Source of the DNA: Trichomonas vaginalis G3
Lineage: Eukaryota > Parabasalia > Trichomonadida > Trichomonadidae
DNA length: 64,000 bases
Direction of reading: 5' to 3'
Assembly: GCF_026262505.1 (NCBI RefSeq)
Contig: NC_067204.1
Span: 10,263,797-10,327,796 of the forward strand
In this document: one piece after another, positions 37,825 to 48,510 of the stretch
Layout: every line of letters begins with the position of its first letter
Numbering within the stretch: the first letter of the stretch is position 1
The notes under the pieces: generated by a model
What the model saw: only the letters and a program-made list of their open reading frames with translations
Database searches by the model: none
Told to the model about the DNA's origin: nothing
Translations under genes and position numbers: made by a program

Positions 37825-39693
37825 ATGTTTACATTCCTTTTCTCACTTGGCATTTCACACAAATGCATTCATGATGAGAAATATGGCTCATTTCTACAAC
37901 AGCACCTTTCCAGACGCACGTTAGCTGTAAAAAATCGTGATTTAAAAGACGAAGATTGGAAACCAATACGCATAAAATTCATTACCGACTGGCTTGACGG
38001 CACCAAAGATGACCAATACATGTGCAAAGAAGTTGGACAGAATGTTACATTAGGAAGATACACATACACTTGCACATCGGCGGATTTATTAACTCCAGCG
38101 AAGATTGAAGTTATCAAAGGAACATTGGTGAACCTACAATCATTTTTGAGCAGGTTAATTAAAGTGGTTCCAAGAACAGAACCGGTTAAAATGCAATACA
38201 ACAGAGAAAATGATTTTAATTCAGGCGGAGAAGTTACCACAGAAAACGTTGATATGGCCGTTTTTGTTACTGGAAGAACGTTTGGAACACAATTAACCCT
38301 TGCATCTGCAGTTGGCTGGATCCCTGACGATTATAATAGACCAACAGCAGGATACATCGATATTAACGTCAGGAAGCTTCCAAAACAGCCTGCAAGTGAA
38401 AATGATTGGAACAATGAGTTCTTTTATACATTGGTTCATGAAATGTTCCATGCATTTGGCATTTCAAGGAACCACTTCAACAATTTCCACCCATACAATA
38501 CAAATGCTCCCCATTCTCAGATCTTTTGTGAGCTTACAAAATATGGCAAGAATTTTAAATTCATGGTTACTCCTTATGCTCATATTTTTGCTAAGAAACG
38601 TTTTGGTGACGATAAATTCGTAGGTGATGATGGCAGAGAATGTCCCTCTGGTATTGAAATTGAAGATGGAGGCTCAGCTGCCGGAAGTCATATTGAATTT
38701 AGATCTTATTTATCGGAACTCATGGTTGGAACAACAATTTCACAGAATTCTGGTCCATTATCGAGATTAACCGATGCTTCCCTGGCTTTACTTATGGATT
38801 CAGGAAATTACAAAGTTGATTGGCTATTGGGCCAACCACTTGTTTGGGGCAACCAAGAATCTGTTGATGGCAAACCAATTCCCAACTTCGCAATTGGTCC
38901 TCCACAACTTACTTATCCAAAGGGATATGTTTATATCAGTTACAATTACCCAAGTTTCGATTATAAGTTCTGGGGAGGAACTGCACGAACATTCAAAGAT
39001 TCAGAAATTACTCCTGCAGACTGTGCTCCAAATTACATTTTTAGTACATATTGTGGCGAAGCACGTTACAAGTTCTATAATCCAAAGAAGTGGTCTGTTT
39101 ATGAAAGCGAAGTATTTGATTTCATGGCTTTTGTTTTGCCAATGTATACATGTCCAAAGAATAAAGCTCTTTTCCCTGGCGAGTCTGATTATGGAAATAC
39201 AGGATGCCGAAATTATACTTGCGATTGGTATGATAAATATGATGTTCCTTTCTCAAACACAACTGTAACATGCACAAAGGAAACAATAGGTCAAAAATTC
39301 ACATATTGGGAATCAAACGTAAAGAAGACAATTACATGTTTAGATCCAGAACGATTCTGCCGAACTATGGCTCTTTATGACATGCATTTCACTAAAGATC
39401 CATTTGATCCAAACACAAAACAACTTCCACAGAAAGAAGATCCAATTCAAAATCCAGATGGAACTAGTCCAGATGGAAACAGTACAAATTCATCTACTCC
39501 AGCAGAAACAGATGAAAATCCAGATGATCAAAAAGATAAAGATGCAAAGAAGAAGAAAATGATCATCATTGGTGCCGCCGCCGCAGGAGCTGTTGTTTTA
39601 ATCATTATCATTGTTGTTGCCGTTGTTGTCTCTAAGAAAGGCTGCAACAAAGGAGAAGAACATTCTCCCGACATTGATGAAATGATAGTTTAA
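37825..39693 (+). CDS. GP63/leishmanolysin-like surface metalloprotease (M8)
   Basis: The frame extends upstream through a TTG at 37762, but the first ATG is 37825, giving 622 residues beginning MFTFLFSLGIS, a short hydrophobic start that may be a signal peptide. The zinc motif HEMFH is at residues 205-209, followed by AFG. The third zinc His is at about residue 289 in SHIEFRSYLSELM, the M8 'H-x-E-x-R-x-x-x-S-E-L-M' region. Cys-rich segments follow. A Thr/Pro/Asp-rich stalk leads to one membrane span at about 579-601 (IIIGAAAAGAVVLIIII) and a short tail (SPDIDEMIV). The membrane anchor replaces the GPI anchor of Leishmania, as is usual in trichomonads. Such proteases contribute to host-cell interaction; the specific substrate is unknown. 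Confidence 0.92.
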   Translation: MFTFLFSLGISHKCIHDEKYGSFLQQHLSRRTLAVKNRDLKDEDWKPIRIKFITDWLDGTKDDQYMCKEVGQNVTLGRYTYTCTSADLLTPAKIEVIKGTLVNLQSFLSRLIKVVPRTEPVKMQYNRENDFNSGGEVTTENVDMAVFVTGRTFGTQLTLASAVGWIPDDYNRPTAGYIDINVRKLPKQPASENDWNNEFFYTLVHEMFHAFGISRNHFNNFHPYNTNAPHSQIFCELTKYGKNFKFMVTPYAHIFAKKRFGDDKFVGDDGRECPSGIEIEDGGSAAGSHIEFRSYLSELMVGTTISQNSGPLSRLTDASLALLMDSGNYKVDWLLGQPLVWGNQESVDGKPIPNFAIGPPQLTYPKGYVYISYNYPSFDYKFWGGTARTFKDSEITPADCAPNYIFSTYCGEARYKFYNPKKWSVYESEVFDFMAFVLPMYTCPKNKALFPGESDYGNTGCRNYTCDWYDKYDVPFSNTTVTCTKETIGQKFTYWESNVKKTITCLDPERFCRTMALYDMHFTKDPFDPNTKQLPQKEDPIQNPDGTSPDGNSTNSSTPAETDENPDDQKDKDAKKKKMIIIGAAAAGAVVLIIIIVVAVVVSKKGCNKGEEHSPDIDEMIV

Positions 39694-39821
39694 GTTTCTT
39701 TATATATATATTCAATAAAAGTTTTAAGTATTCTCTCTTTTAGTAGAATGAGAATATATTCTAGAAATTGTCAATAAGTTTTTTATTTACTTGTTAAAAT
39801 CTAAAAGAAATCAGTGAAATT

Positions 39822-40035
39822 TATGTTTGTTTTCCCATTTTTGAACTATATGAAAGAAGGAGTTCGTCTGTTTATTTTTCTTTTGTCCATGTGGCCTTAA
39901 GATGAACCGTAATTCAATACTAATCTTTTTCACGGATACCTGCACAATATAAATAAGAACATCGACTATTTCATTACCATTCTTATCTGCTGAATAATGA
40001 AGAGCAGTTTTTCCATCTTTGTACCAAGTGAAAAG
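39822..40035 (-). pseudogene. Ankyrin-repeat gene remnant
   Basis: On the minus strand, from about 40024, KDGKTALHYSADKNGNEIVDVLI is an almost perfect ankyrin repeat. Frameshifts then give CAGIREKD and HLKATWTKEK in other frames, ending with ELLLSYSSKMG-like sequence. There is no start and no N-terminal domain. It is a solo remnant downstream of and convergent with GP63. Confidence 0.75.
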
Positions 40036-40672
40036 GAGTATTGGCAAACTGAATGAATAAACCATACATTAATATCTTTGGATTGACCGAAAATATGATA
40101 TTACAATCCGCAATTGAGTATATTGAAAATACTCGTTAACCTAAATGTAACAAAATTAATATTCTGTGAAATAACTACATATTTCATCCATATTTTATGA
40201 ATTTTGATTGAGTTCAGAGATGTGAAATGAAATAATACCAATTTTCAGAAAAACAAACAAAAACTCAACTCTCTGAAAAGTCAGAAGGTATTTGTTGTCT
40301 TTAGTCTTTTAGGTAGTTTCGATGATTGACTTGATTTTACGAGAACCTTAAAATCAAATATTGAAACGAAGCAAAATGCTAAAAAATATATACTAATTTG
40401 GCACACTTTTTTATGGGATTATCTAGATTTGAGTGTCTCTCAATTGTTGATGGTTTATATTTTTAAGTAATTTTTATTAATTTACTGTTATATTACTTCA
40501 TTAAAGTTGTTGTGTTGTAAACAGAAATTCATCAAAAGTGACACCTCAGAAAAGCTAAAATATTGAATTTTTGGAACTTTTGATAGAGCACGTTTTTAAA
40601 TATTAATTAAAGTAAATGTATATTTTGTACAGATTCTTTTTAATAAAAAATAAAATTTTGAAGAAGAACACA

Positions 40673-41102
40673 AAATCTTCTGAAAAATAATATCACATAA
40701 ACTCATATTATTTTCTAATATATAACTATTTTATATAAAAATCAAATTCAATGATCTTAAAAGCGAAGGATAAACCTCAAAATTTACGAATATAATGAGT
40801 GGGAATATAATGCTTATCTATCATAAAACCATATGAAATATCAATTTTTGCTTTACGCCTAATTTTTGACGACAATTAGCAAAAAATGTTAAATGTTAAC
40901 ACTCAGTCCATTTGAATATGAAAAATAAAATTGATATTTCATATGGTTTTATGATAGATAAGCATTATATTCCCACTCATTATATTCGTAAATTTTGAGG
41001 TTTATCCTTCGCTTTTAAGATCATTGAATTTGATTTTTATATAAAATAGTTATATATTAGAAAATAATATGAGTTTATGTGATATTATTTTTCAGAAGAT
41101 TT
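40673..41102. repeat. Inverted repeat with 176-bp arms, 78-bp spacer
   Basis: The left arm 40673-40848 and right arm 40927-41102 are reverse complements over their whole length with no mismatch that I could find. The arms include AAGCGAAGGATAAACC and its complement. The spacer 40849-40926 is unrelated. The arms can form a long hairpin or cruciform. The right arm abuts the integrase remnant at 41138. Arm length is within the range of Maverick terminal repeats. Confidence 0.9.
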
Positions 41103-41137
41103 CATTCTATATGCCTATGAAAAGTACTCTCAAAACT

Positions 41138-41556
41138 AACTTGAAAGAGCTTTACAAACGATTCCCGGTTATCCTTACGCGATTTGGACGGATAACGGGA
41201 AAGAGAATTTCGGAGAATTCTCGAAACTTTGCAAAAAACACTCAATTACACAAATTTTCATTAAGCCTGGAAATCCACAGGCTAATGGAAAGATAGAAAA
41301 GTGGTGGCCCAATGCAGAAAAAAATTGCAGATGTAATGAAGATATTCCAAAAGTAATACATTTTTACAATAATATGCCTCACGCGAGCCTGCCGATTAAT
41401 CCAATCACAGGCGTACACTTTACTCCAACAGATTTTGAAGATCACGAAAAAGATTTACATTGGTACCTCGATCAAAATCAAGAAGCATATTGGGAGGTTG
41501 ATGGCCAGGTCATCAGCCTCAAAGAAAGCATAGAAAATTTCACGACAAAAGAATAA
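41138..41556 (+). pseudogene. Truncated rve-type (DDE) integrase
   Basis: After a stop near 41135, an open frame of about 139 codons begins just beyond the right arm of the inverted repeat. It contains AIWTDNGKEN (second catalytic Asp), then KHSITQIFIKPGNPQANGKIEKWW with the catalytic Glu at Asp+35, the D35E spacing of retroviral-type integrases. FYNNMPHASLPINPITG follows in the usual downstream position ('YNxxxHxSxxxxP'). The N-terminal part, including the first Asp, is missing, and no start codon precedes the frame. It may come from a Maverick or a Ginger-like DNA transposon. Confidence 0.75.
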
Positions 41557-41998
41557 TGATAAAATTCCAAAACAAAATCTTCATTTTAGAGCCATACGTA
41601 ATCAAAAGCCAATTATTTACGAATAAAAACCTCGATTTTCTTTACTTTATTTCACTATTTTTCTTGTTTTTAAATTCAAAATTTGATGCAAACTACAAAG
41701 ATTCGCGCGAACAAGAGTTTAAATTACTGGAGCCAAAAAAATGATACTATGGGATTTTCAGGTCAAAAGAAAACAAATAATCATACTATCTTAAACTATT
41801 CCTAGAAATTTCCAAAATTAACCGAAATATAACTGTACAGAATTACTATTTTCGAGATAAAATTCATATGGAAATACTAATTCACAACGCTTTATGTTAT
41901 ATAAAATTTAATTTATAAAAATTTCAAAATAAATCAAATTTAACACAATGAATATAACTGCAATCGAGGTTTTTGACGATTGATTCTTACGTGAAGTT

Positions 41999-42195
41999 TT
42001 CCAAACTTTGAGTTAATGTCTTGACATTAACTCAAAGTTTGGAAGTCTAATAAGGGGAATTGTAGGCTATGAGGTACTGATTATATATCAGTGCCTCATA
42101 GCCTACAATTTCCATTTCTACTTAGAATGAAAGGGCAAGAGGTATATAGGTACACTATATATCTCTTGCCCTTTCCTTCTTACCTAAAGACTTCC
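41999..42195. other. Array of three hairpins enclosed by complementary flanks
   Basis: Three consecutive stems are seen. Stem 1 pairs 41999-42020 with 42023-42044, 22 bp with a 2-nt loop. Stem 2 pairs 42058-42080 with 42088-42110, with one G-T pair. Stem 3 pairs about 42129-42148 with 42156-42175, again with one G-T pair. In addition GGAAGTCT (42041-42048) is complementary to AGACTTCC (42188-42195), which could close a multi-branch structure. G-T rather than mismatched positions is what RNA folding would tolerate. Function is unknown. Confidence 0.75.
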
Positions 42196-42379
42196 AATCT
42201 TATTTTTTCCCCAATTTTTCCCCTAAATTTAAATCTTATATAATATAAATAAAATGCATAATATCAATCACAAAAATTCATGTTTATTTTTTTAATTAAA
42301 ATTGCTGCGCAATTTAAGGTTTTCTGTCACTTTTTTGTTAGCCATTTCGGTACGAAACAATATTAGATAAAAATATCTC

Positions 42380-42511
42380 TTACGAGTACATATGCTGAAC
42401 ATTTGCAGGCATTGGTTCATCTTCATATTCTCTGTACTTTTCTGCCACGTCAAATAAATAAATGACACAATGGAAAAAACCTAAAACAAGTAGTCCTATT
42501 TCAAACCACAT
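42380..42511 (-). CDS. Overlapping small membrane protein (43 aa)
   Basis: ATG 42511 opens 43 codons ending at 42380. Residues about 3-21 (FEIGLLVLGFFHCVIYLFD) form one hydrophobic span, followed by an acidic tail (EKYREYEDEP). Its start overlaps the end of the methylase gene by 16 bp in a different frame, an arrangement typical of compact virus operons. Unknown role. Confidence 0.45.
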   Translation of the reverse strand: MWFEIGLLVLGFFHCVIYLFDVAEKYREYEDEPMPANVQHMYS

Positions 42512-43314
42512 TTACTTACTAATAAAATTTCTTTATTGTGACACTTTCTCCAGTTTATAGGACCTCTCTCATATTCTATCTTGTCATATATAAACTCATA
42601 GTCATGTATGTCCTCTAACCATCTCATAACGGTTTCCAAACCACTTTTATCGGATGTAAAGTAAAAGCATGGATGGTTATGTATAACGTCTAAAGTTTCT
42701 AAAGAGTCTCTCAAAGTCCAGTCTACTTGGTATTGAAAATCCCATGTGTTATAGAACGGTGGGTCCACTATAAAGAAAACATTTTCCTTGTCTTTATATT
42801 TTTCATACAACTCTGTTCAATGACATCTCACAAACTCTATACCCTCAATATATTTTTCTATGTCCTCTTTGAAAACATTTGTATAGTTAAGATATAAAAC
42901 TTTTGACATAAGTGTTTCAATGTCATGAACTCTTATAGCACCACTATATAATAGTCTAGCAGATATACTATCCCAGTCTATATATTCTGCTTTTTTCAAA
43001 ACCTCTCTCACAATATTTTTCTTATCTAATGGTATACGTTCCATCTTACCTATAGGTATCTTTTCTTTTAACTCTTTCAATATATTGTTTGTGTCTGGAA
43101 TATGTTTGAGACGGTCCATATAGTTGTCGAAGTCATTGCATATAATCTTTGAGTCAGGAAATACGGTATGACATAAATGGGATATATAGAAATTTCCACC
43201 GAACAAATCTACAAATGTTAGACCATTCGGTAGTTTCTTAAGTTCTCTCAATATAATATCTTTACATCTACTCTTATTTCCAAAGAACGGTAACGGTGGT
43301 TTTGTAAAATTCAT
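42496..43314 (-). pseudogene. D12-class DNA N6-adenine methyltransferase with in-frame stop
   Basis: ATG 43314 opens a frame with PPLPFFGNKSR (AdoMet-binding F-x-G-x-K), FVDLFGG (motif I), and later IVDPPFY (catalytic DPPY-type motif IV, with Phe). This is the Dam/D12 family plan, about 272 codons in all. A TGA at 42817-42819 interrupts the frame before DPPFY, and the same frame continues open to 42496. One nonsense change, or an unusual readthrough, separates the halves; everything else is conserved. Such methylases are frequent in Maverick-type and large DNA viruses and protect or mark viral DNA. No capsid genes are next to it. Confidence 0.8.
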
Positions 43315-43324
43315 TTATATATAA

Positions 43325-43430
43325 TAATAAAAATGTTTTTACCTGAAAAGTGACAGAAAAGTGACAAAACATGAAAACATATATAATTTGTGAAAAGCGA
43401 CACAAAAAGTGACATTTAAAAAGTGACACC
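43325..43430. promoter_or_regulatory. Clustered GTGACA motifs upstream of the methylase
   Basis: AAAGTGACA or its close variant (AAAGCGACA) occurs about five times between 43345 and 43430, directly upstream of the methylase start on the minus strand. Further CTGTCACTTTT lies downstream at about 42325. Repeated short motifs before a gene suggest protein binding sites. Confidence 0.4.
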
Positions 43431-43525
43431 ATTAATATGATATAAATAACAACGGTTTTGGTTTTGTCACCGGCTGGTCGGCTGGGGTTCGGTCCTCCTC
43501 TTGGGTCTTGGGCAAAATTTCTTAT

Positions 43526-43556
43526 GGGCTAGAGGGCGCAACGCGCCTGGAAGCCC
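43526..43556 (+). other. GC-rich two-stem hairpin (copy 1)
   Basis: GGGCT pairs with AGCCC at the ends, and inside GGCGC-AAC-GCGCC forms a second stem, separated by AGAG and TGGA. The surrounding DNA is also GC-rich (about 43460-43570), unlike the rest of the region. A second copy, on the opposite strand, is at 52569-52599. Confidence 0.75.
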
Positions 43557-44012
43557 CACCTACCTGACCTTAACTGTTATGGCTACTACATTCTAAATCT
43601 TCTTTGAGGCTCTTTTCAGTGATTTCATAATCTTTTCCCCTTTTTGTTTTGAATAATTAGAATAATTATATGAGTAATTTCTAATTCGCATATTTCCTTT
43701 CTCCTTTTAGTAGAAGATTAAGCATTACAATAAATGCTACGTGAAACTATCATAAATTTAAAAAATGAGATTTTAATGCATTATTTAATTATTGTTTTAA
43801 TGTTTAATAACAACTAGCCACATAATGAGAAACATATTTACATTGTCCAATTTCTTATATAATGCAAATTTGATTTTTGATTTTTCCAAACCTTTTTCGT
43901 TGCATTATTTTCTTTGGTGGAATTGGCAGAAATACAAAAATTAGCAATCCGATACCAACAAAACCGAATTCCACGAAAATTTTACAAAACAAAAGTGACC
44001 GCTTAAAATCCT

Positions 44013-45380
44013 ATGGCAGACGTAGGTTCCGCTACCAAGGATATTACTCAAGCAATCGAGCAAGCCAACAAATATCTTGAGTTTGTATGGTCCTCGATTG
44101 CTTCCACAGCAAAAGAAATGGGATCGAAGAGTATAACAAATCTTGCGATCCGTAGAACTCTATCCTACAATCCACAAAATCAGAAAATCTTCGAAACAGC
44201 ACCCAGAATTAAAGAAGGCTCTCAAAAATTGTGCGATATCATATCGCGCGACTTACAAGATCTTCAAAACAATCCAAATAATTATCAAGCGTGGATTCAA
44301 GTTGGTAAAGCATATTTAGCACTTAGTGACTTCACTAATGCATATTGTTCATTTACACATGTTCTTCGCATTAATCCACAAATTCAAGATCCATATTTCT
44401 GGTATGCAATTGCCTGTGTTTACCAGCATTTTCAATATAACGAGGATGCACTGAAATTTTTCAAGAACATAGGAAGCCTTGCAAATTCGAAACAAGACTT
44501 TCCTCTTTATTCAGATTATCATTTACGTTTAGGATTGCTATATAGATCATTACGCCAGTATTCACAGTCTTCCGTGGAATTGAATCTCATTCTCAAATGT
44601 CCTCCTTTAGGATTAACGGAAGATGATATTAATTTTCAGATAGCTTTCACTCAACTTGCTGGTGGACAACAAGATTTAGCTCTCCGCGAATTCAAGAACC
44701 TATGCGATAAATACCCAAAGTCTCATAAAATCGTTCAACAATATACATGGTCGTTATCATTCTGCAACGACGATCAATCATTGAATGAAGCCCAACGCAT
44801 CATTGACTTACACCCCGAATTAAACGATGATCCGCTCATCAATTTCGTGCTCGCGCGCCTTGCATTAAAGCGTGGCCAAATGGAAGTTGCTTACAAGAAA
44901 TACTGCGGCTGTATACCTGACTGGTGCGAATCTCCAGTATTTTGGTGCGGACTTGGAGTTCTTTACTTCAAGAATGACCAAAAGCAGGACGCATTAATCG
45001 CATTTCAAAGAGCGCTTTACCAAAAGGCAGAAATTGTCGAGGCTTGGCTAAATCTCGGATTTATATTCGAACAGCTTGACAATCCAAGCAACGCGCAAAA
45101 GATTTACGAAGCTGGATGCCAAAATTGCAGAAATTCTACAAGACTCGAGGAAAGATTAAATAGACTTAGCAACCCGAATTCTAGGAACCAGGTGAAATTA
45201 GATATCGAAGAAATAAAGGATTCTCGGTTCTTTAATCAGATTGGAGACTTACAAGCTCAAATGATACTTAGAATTCCACCTCCTATCCCTGCAAATACAA
45301 TTATTCCTGACGAGGCGTCAGCCAGAGCTATAGAGGACCTTAGATCACCTTATGAAACACTCTTTTCTAATGATCAATAA
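44013..45380 (+). CDS. TPR-repeat protein, possibly CYC8/UTX-like corepressor
   Basis: The 455-residue protein has about eight tetratricopeptide repeats between residues 85 and 375 (NYQAWIQVGKAYLALSDFTNAYCSF, VEAWLNLGFIFEQLDNPSNAQKIYEAG). An N-terminal region of 80 residues and a C-terminal Pro-containing tail (LRIPPPIPANTII) flank them. A yeast Ssn6/CYC8-like TPR array with a mixed tail is the nearest family in general form, which would act with Tup1 to repress transcription. Equally it could be another TPR scaffold such as an APC subunit. An imperfect copy of its last codons and 3' flank recurs at about 49339. Confidence 0.6.
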   Translation: MADVGSATKDITQAIEQANKYLEFVWSSIASTAKEMGSKSITNLAIRRTLSYNPQNQKIFETAPRIKEGSQKLCDIISRDLQDLQNNPNNYQAWIQVGKAYLALSDFTNAYCSFTHVLRINPQIQDPYFWYAIACVYQHFQYNEDALKFFKNIGSLANSKQDFPLYSDYHLRLGLLYRSLRQYSQSSVELNLILKCPPLGLTEDDINFQIAFTQLAGGQQDLALREFKNLCDKYPKSHKIVQQYTWSLSFCNDDQSLNEAQRIIDLHPELNDDPLINFVLARLALKRGQMEVAYKKYCGCIPDWCESPVFWCGLGVLYFKNDQKQDALIAFQRALYQKAEIVEAWLNLGFIFEQLDNPSNAQKIYEAGCQNCRNSTRLEERLNRLSNPNSRNQVKLDIEEIKDSRFFNQIGDLQAQMILRIPPPIPANTIIPDEASARAIEDLRSPYETLFSNDQ

Positions 45381-46637
45381 AACTTTTTTTATTTTATTCT
45401 CATTATATACATTAATAACATTTTTAACTAGAATTAACCAATTTTCGAGATATAAAAATTGCTCACATTTGCTCACATTTTGGCACTTTTTTGTACGTTT
45501 GTCAAAAAATTGTGAGGAAGATCTCACAAAAATAGTCAAAATGTGAGCAAATTTTGAGAAGTGCTCACATTTTGACATACGATTATTTTCATACGTTTTT
45601 TTGATGAATTCTAATAAAACTTCATTACCACTTTCAGAACGAAGCGTAACTTTTCAGCACGTAACGCTCTATCATGTGTAGTGACATATTATTCAAAAAA
45701 ACTCAGATTGCTTATCTTATAATAACAATTTCATTAGAAAAAATGCACGATTTCACGCTAAAACTTTGAAGCAATTCTTAAATTCGGATAAAAAATCGAT
45801 ATGTATTACACTTTAAACTTCAAAAAATGGTTCAAAATTTAGACTTAGTTTATCTTAACAATATAGCAGATTTTAAGCCGAACAAGTAGGAGTAATAGAA
45901 ATAGCTCTTGAAAATAATTACAATTAGTAATATGTAAGTCAAAGTTCGAGTATTCTAATAAATAAACGTTCCGGATTTTCTTTACTACAAGAATCAATAC
46001 TTAATATATAGAAGCAACAGTAAAAACTTATTAGAGATTCAAAAAGAAAGTTGACTAAAGAGAATCTTTTTATATAAGTAATTTTATTTTTTTGAAATAC
46101 GAGATCGAATAAACATGTATTTTATTTTATTACTATAATAATACGTTTTTACATAGTAAGAAAGTTTAGAGACTGAAATGAAATTAAAAATTGAGAAAAA
46201 AATAAAGCTTTTCTATAAAAATTCATATTAATATATAGTATAATGATATTACAATTTATTGATCAAATAAAAAGAATATTTGTTGAATAATTTCTGTTCA
46301 AATTAAAAGTTCTTCAACTTACGGTAAATCTATCTGCCTTAAAAAGTATTACGATATTATGCAAAGTCAATTTTCTCCAAAAAAATATTTGAAGATGATA
46401 CTTTAAGTATACCAAAAATACAAGAATTTTGAGAGAACTCAATGAATTTTTGTGAAGGTGGAGTTAAATTGAGAAGATTTTTGGTCAGAGAAAAACAAAA
46501 ATTACTATCTGATAAAATGGTATTAAAATGAAAAAAGTTTAAACAAAGGAAATGAAGAATTTATATTATATTAGAATTTAAAGAGTAAATATAAAAGATT
46601 GAAAGAAAGAATAATAATAGGATTCTTGAATGCAACA

Positions 46638-46826
46638 TTTGGAATGATGTTTCCAGTTGTAGATGTGTTAAGCAAAGAGAGATAATGATAGTTTCTTGAG
46701 TTTTGAGTTAAGCTTGTTGTAGATGAGAGAGAAATTTTGACGAGACTGAGGAACTTCATTTTGGAATGATGTTTCCAGTTGTAGATGTGTTAAGCAAAGA
46801 GAGATAATGATAGTTTCTTGAGTTTT
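46638..46826 (+). repeat. 67-bp direct repeat inside the 3.9-kb unit
   Basis: Copies at 46638-46704 and 46760-46826 are identical, offset 122 bp, starting TTTGGAATGATGTTTCC and separated by 55 bp of unrelated sequence. Confidence 0.85.
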
Positions 46827-48510
46827 TGCAATTAACCATCCTCAATGACTATTGTTTTAATATAATTTTTAAATTTTTTAAAACTGACATTTTAGTTGTA
46901 TATTTTTTCTAACAAAGGTACATTCACTAGGCGATAACAGTAAAATGGGATGAAAATATGATAAATAGCATCCCTATATAGTGCCAAACAATATTTATAC
47001 GGGCCAAAAAAATTGGCTAGAGATTTGGCGAGTTATAAAACTTAGAAAATTGAGAGGGATTTTTATTTTTGAATTTTTTTTGGAAAGTTAAAATTGCGAT
47101 TAAAAATCGATTTCCAGGAGAACTAAGCATCTCATCATATATTTAAATCGATAAAAATATTAAATAATAGTTGAATAGTATAACAACGTGAAATTATGGC
47201 TGAATCTACAGAAAAAATGAACATATTTGACATTTTTGAAAATTCATACGTTAGATGGTGACAGACTCATAAACTATACTTTAGCTAAGATTGATATATG
47301 GTTTCAACAACACATGGTTAAAATTGTAAAAATATTTTAGATTTCAAAAAGATATATATGGTAATATAATGGAACAAAGTCAACAAATAGCATGTTAAAT
47401 ATGTTATAATTAACTTTTTATTAGATCCAATAGTAGATATCGAATGGTTTCCAGCTTTATGGTTAAATATTTTCTTTTCGAGCTTCTCTTTAACTGTTGT
47501 ATTAAGGTTGTAAATTTTTGATGCTAGAAACTATGGAATCTTCTTTGCTGCTGCATTTTTCTTGAGAGTTCTTGCAATTTCGAATAGATCTGCGCATTGT
47601 ATGAAATTGAGGCTTTAAAATATCTTGAAAACAGAATAGGACTGCTTTTCCAAAGGAATGCTTACTTGTAAATCAGAGAGTTTCAAAATTGAGAGCAAGA
47701 TTATCATCATAACTTTCGATTTTGCTGCGAAAAAGGAAGACAAGTAATTAACAAATCATTTACTGTTGTTCATTAAAAGAAGAAAACTTTGATAACAACT
47801 AATGATGATAAAATCAAGCTATCTTTTAATATTTTAAATTGATAAGACATTCAAAATATTTGAATGGTTTAAAATATTTTCTTTTAATTTCTATAAGATA
47901 TTATCATGATTATATAATAAAATTTAAATTTTTATTCAAAAAGGCAATATTTCAAACTTTTAATTTCAAAAATCTTAATTCTGCAATAAGTGTATTTAAT
48001 TGTAGCAAATTTAATGATCCTTCGTCATGCTTAGCAATTTGGAACTCATAAATTAATGATTTCTTCAAGTAAAATTCTGCATTATTTCAAAAGTCAATAA
48101 TTCTCTAGTAACTTTTCTTCAAACCCTAACCATTATATTATATGTATAATGGAGAATAATTGCAAAGAAAGATAGCCGAATTTACTGGGTAGTTCTTGTG
48201 ATGCGAAATAATTGCAAATTAACACATAGTTTTAACAGCATCAATCTCTTTTTGCTCTCATTTAAATGCATTCGCACACTTTAATTTTGAAATATAAGAG
48301 TTTTGGAAATTATCAAATTTATCTGCTCAAATACTATAGATCTTCATAAGTGTTAATAGAATCACCAGCCTTACATATAGTGTTTAATATAATGATGCAC
48401 ATCATACTGGAATTTATTCCTTATTCATCTAGTTATTATAAGATTTACAACCCCATGAAAATTTAAAATTTTGTCAAAAATAGTGAATGTACCTTTTTTC
48501 TAACACAACT
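46827..48510. other. Central part of the 3.9-kb unit, no gene found
   Basis: AT-rich with only short chance frames, such as 47839-48051, which has biased composition and no motif. Confidence 0.5.

Noticed and set aside
42817..42819. UGA recoded as an amino acid
   Set aside because: Other genes in the window use TGA as a normal stop (for example at the end of 36107-36979), and trichomonads use the standard code; a single nonsense mutation is simpler.
47839..48051. 70-codon frame in the centre of the 3.9-kb unit
   Set aside because: Lys/Phe/Asn-biased as expected for AT-rich noise; no motif.
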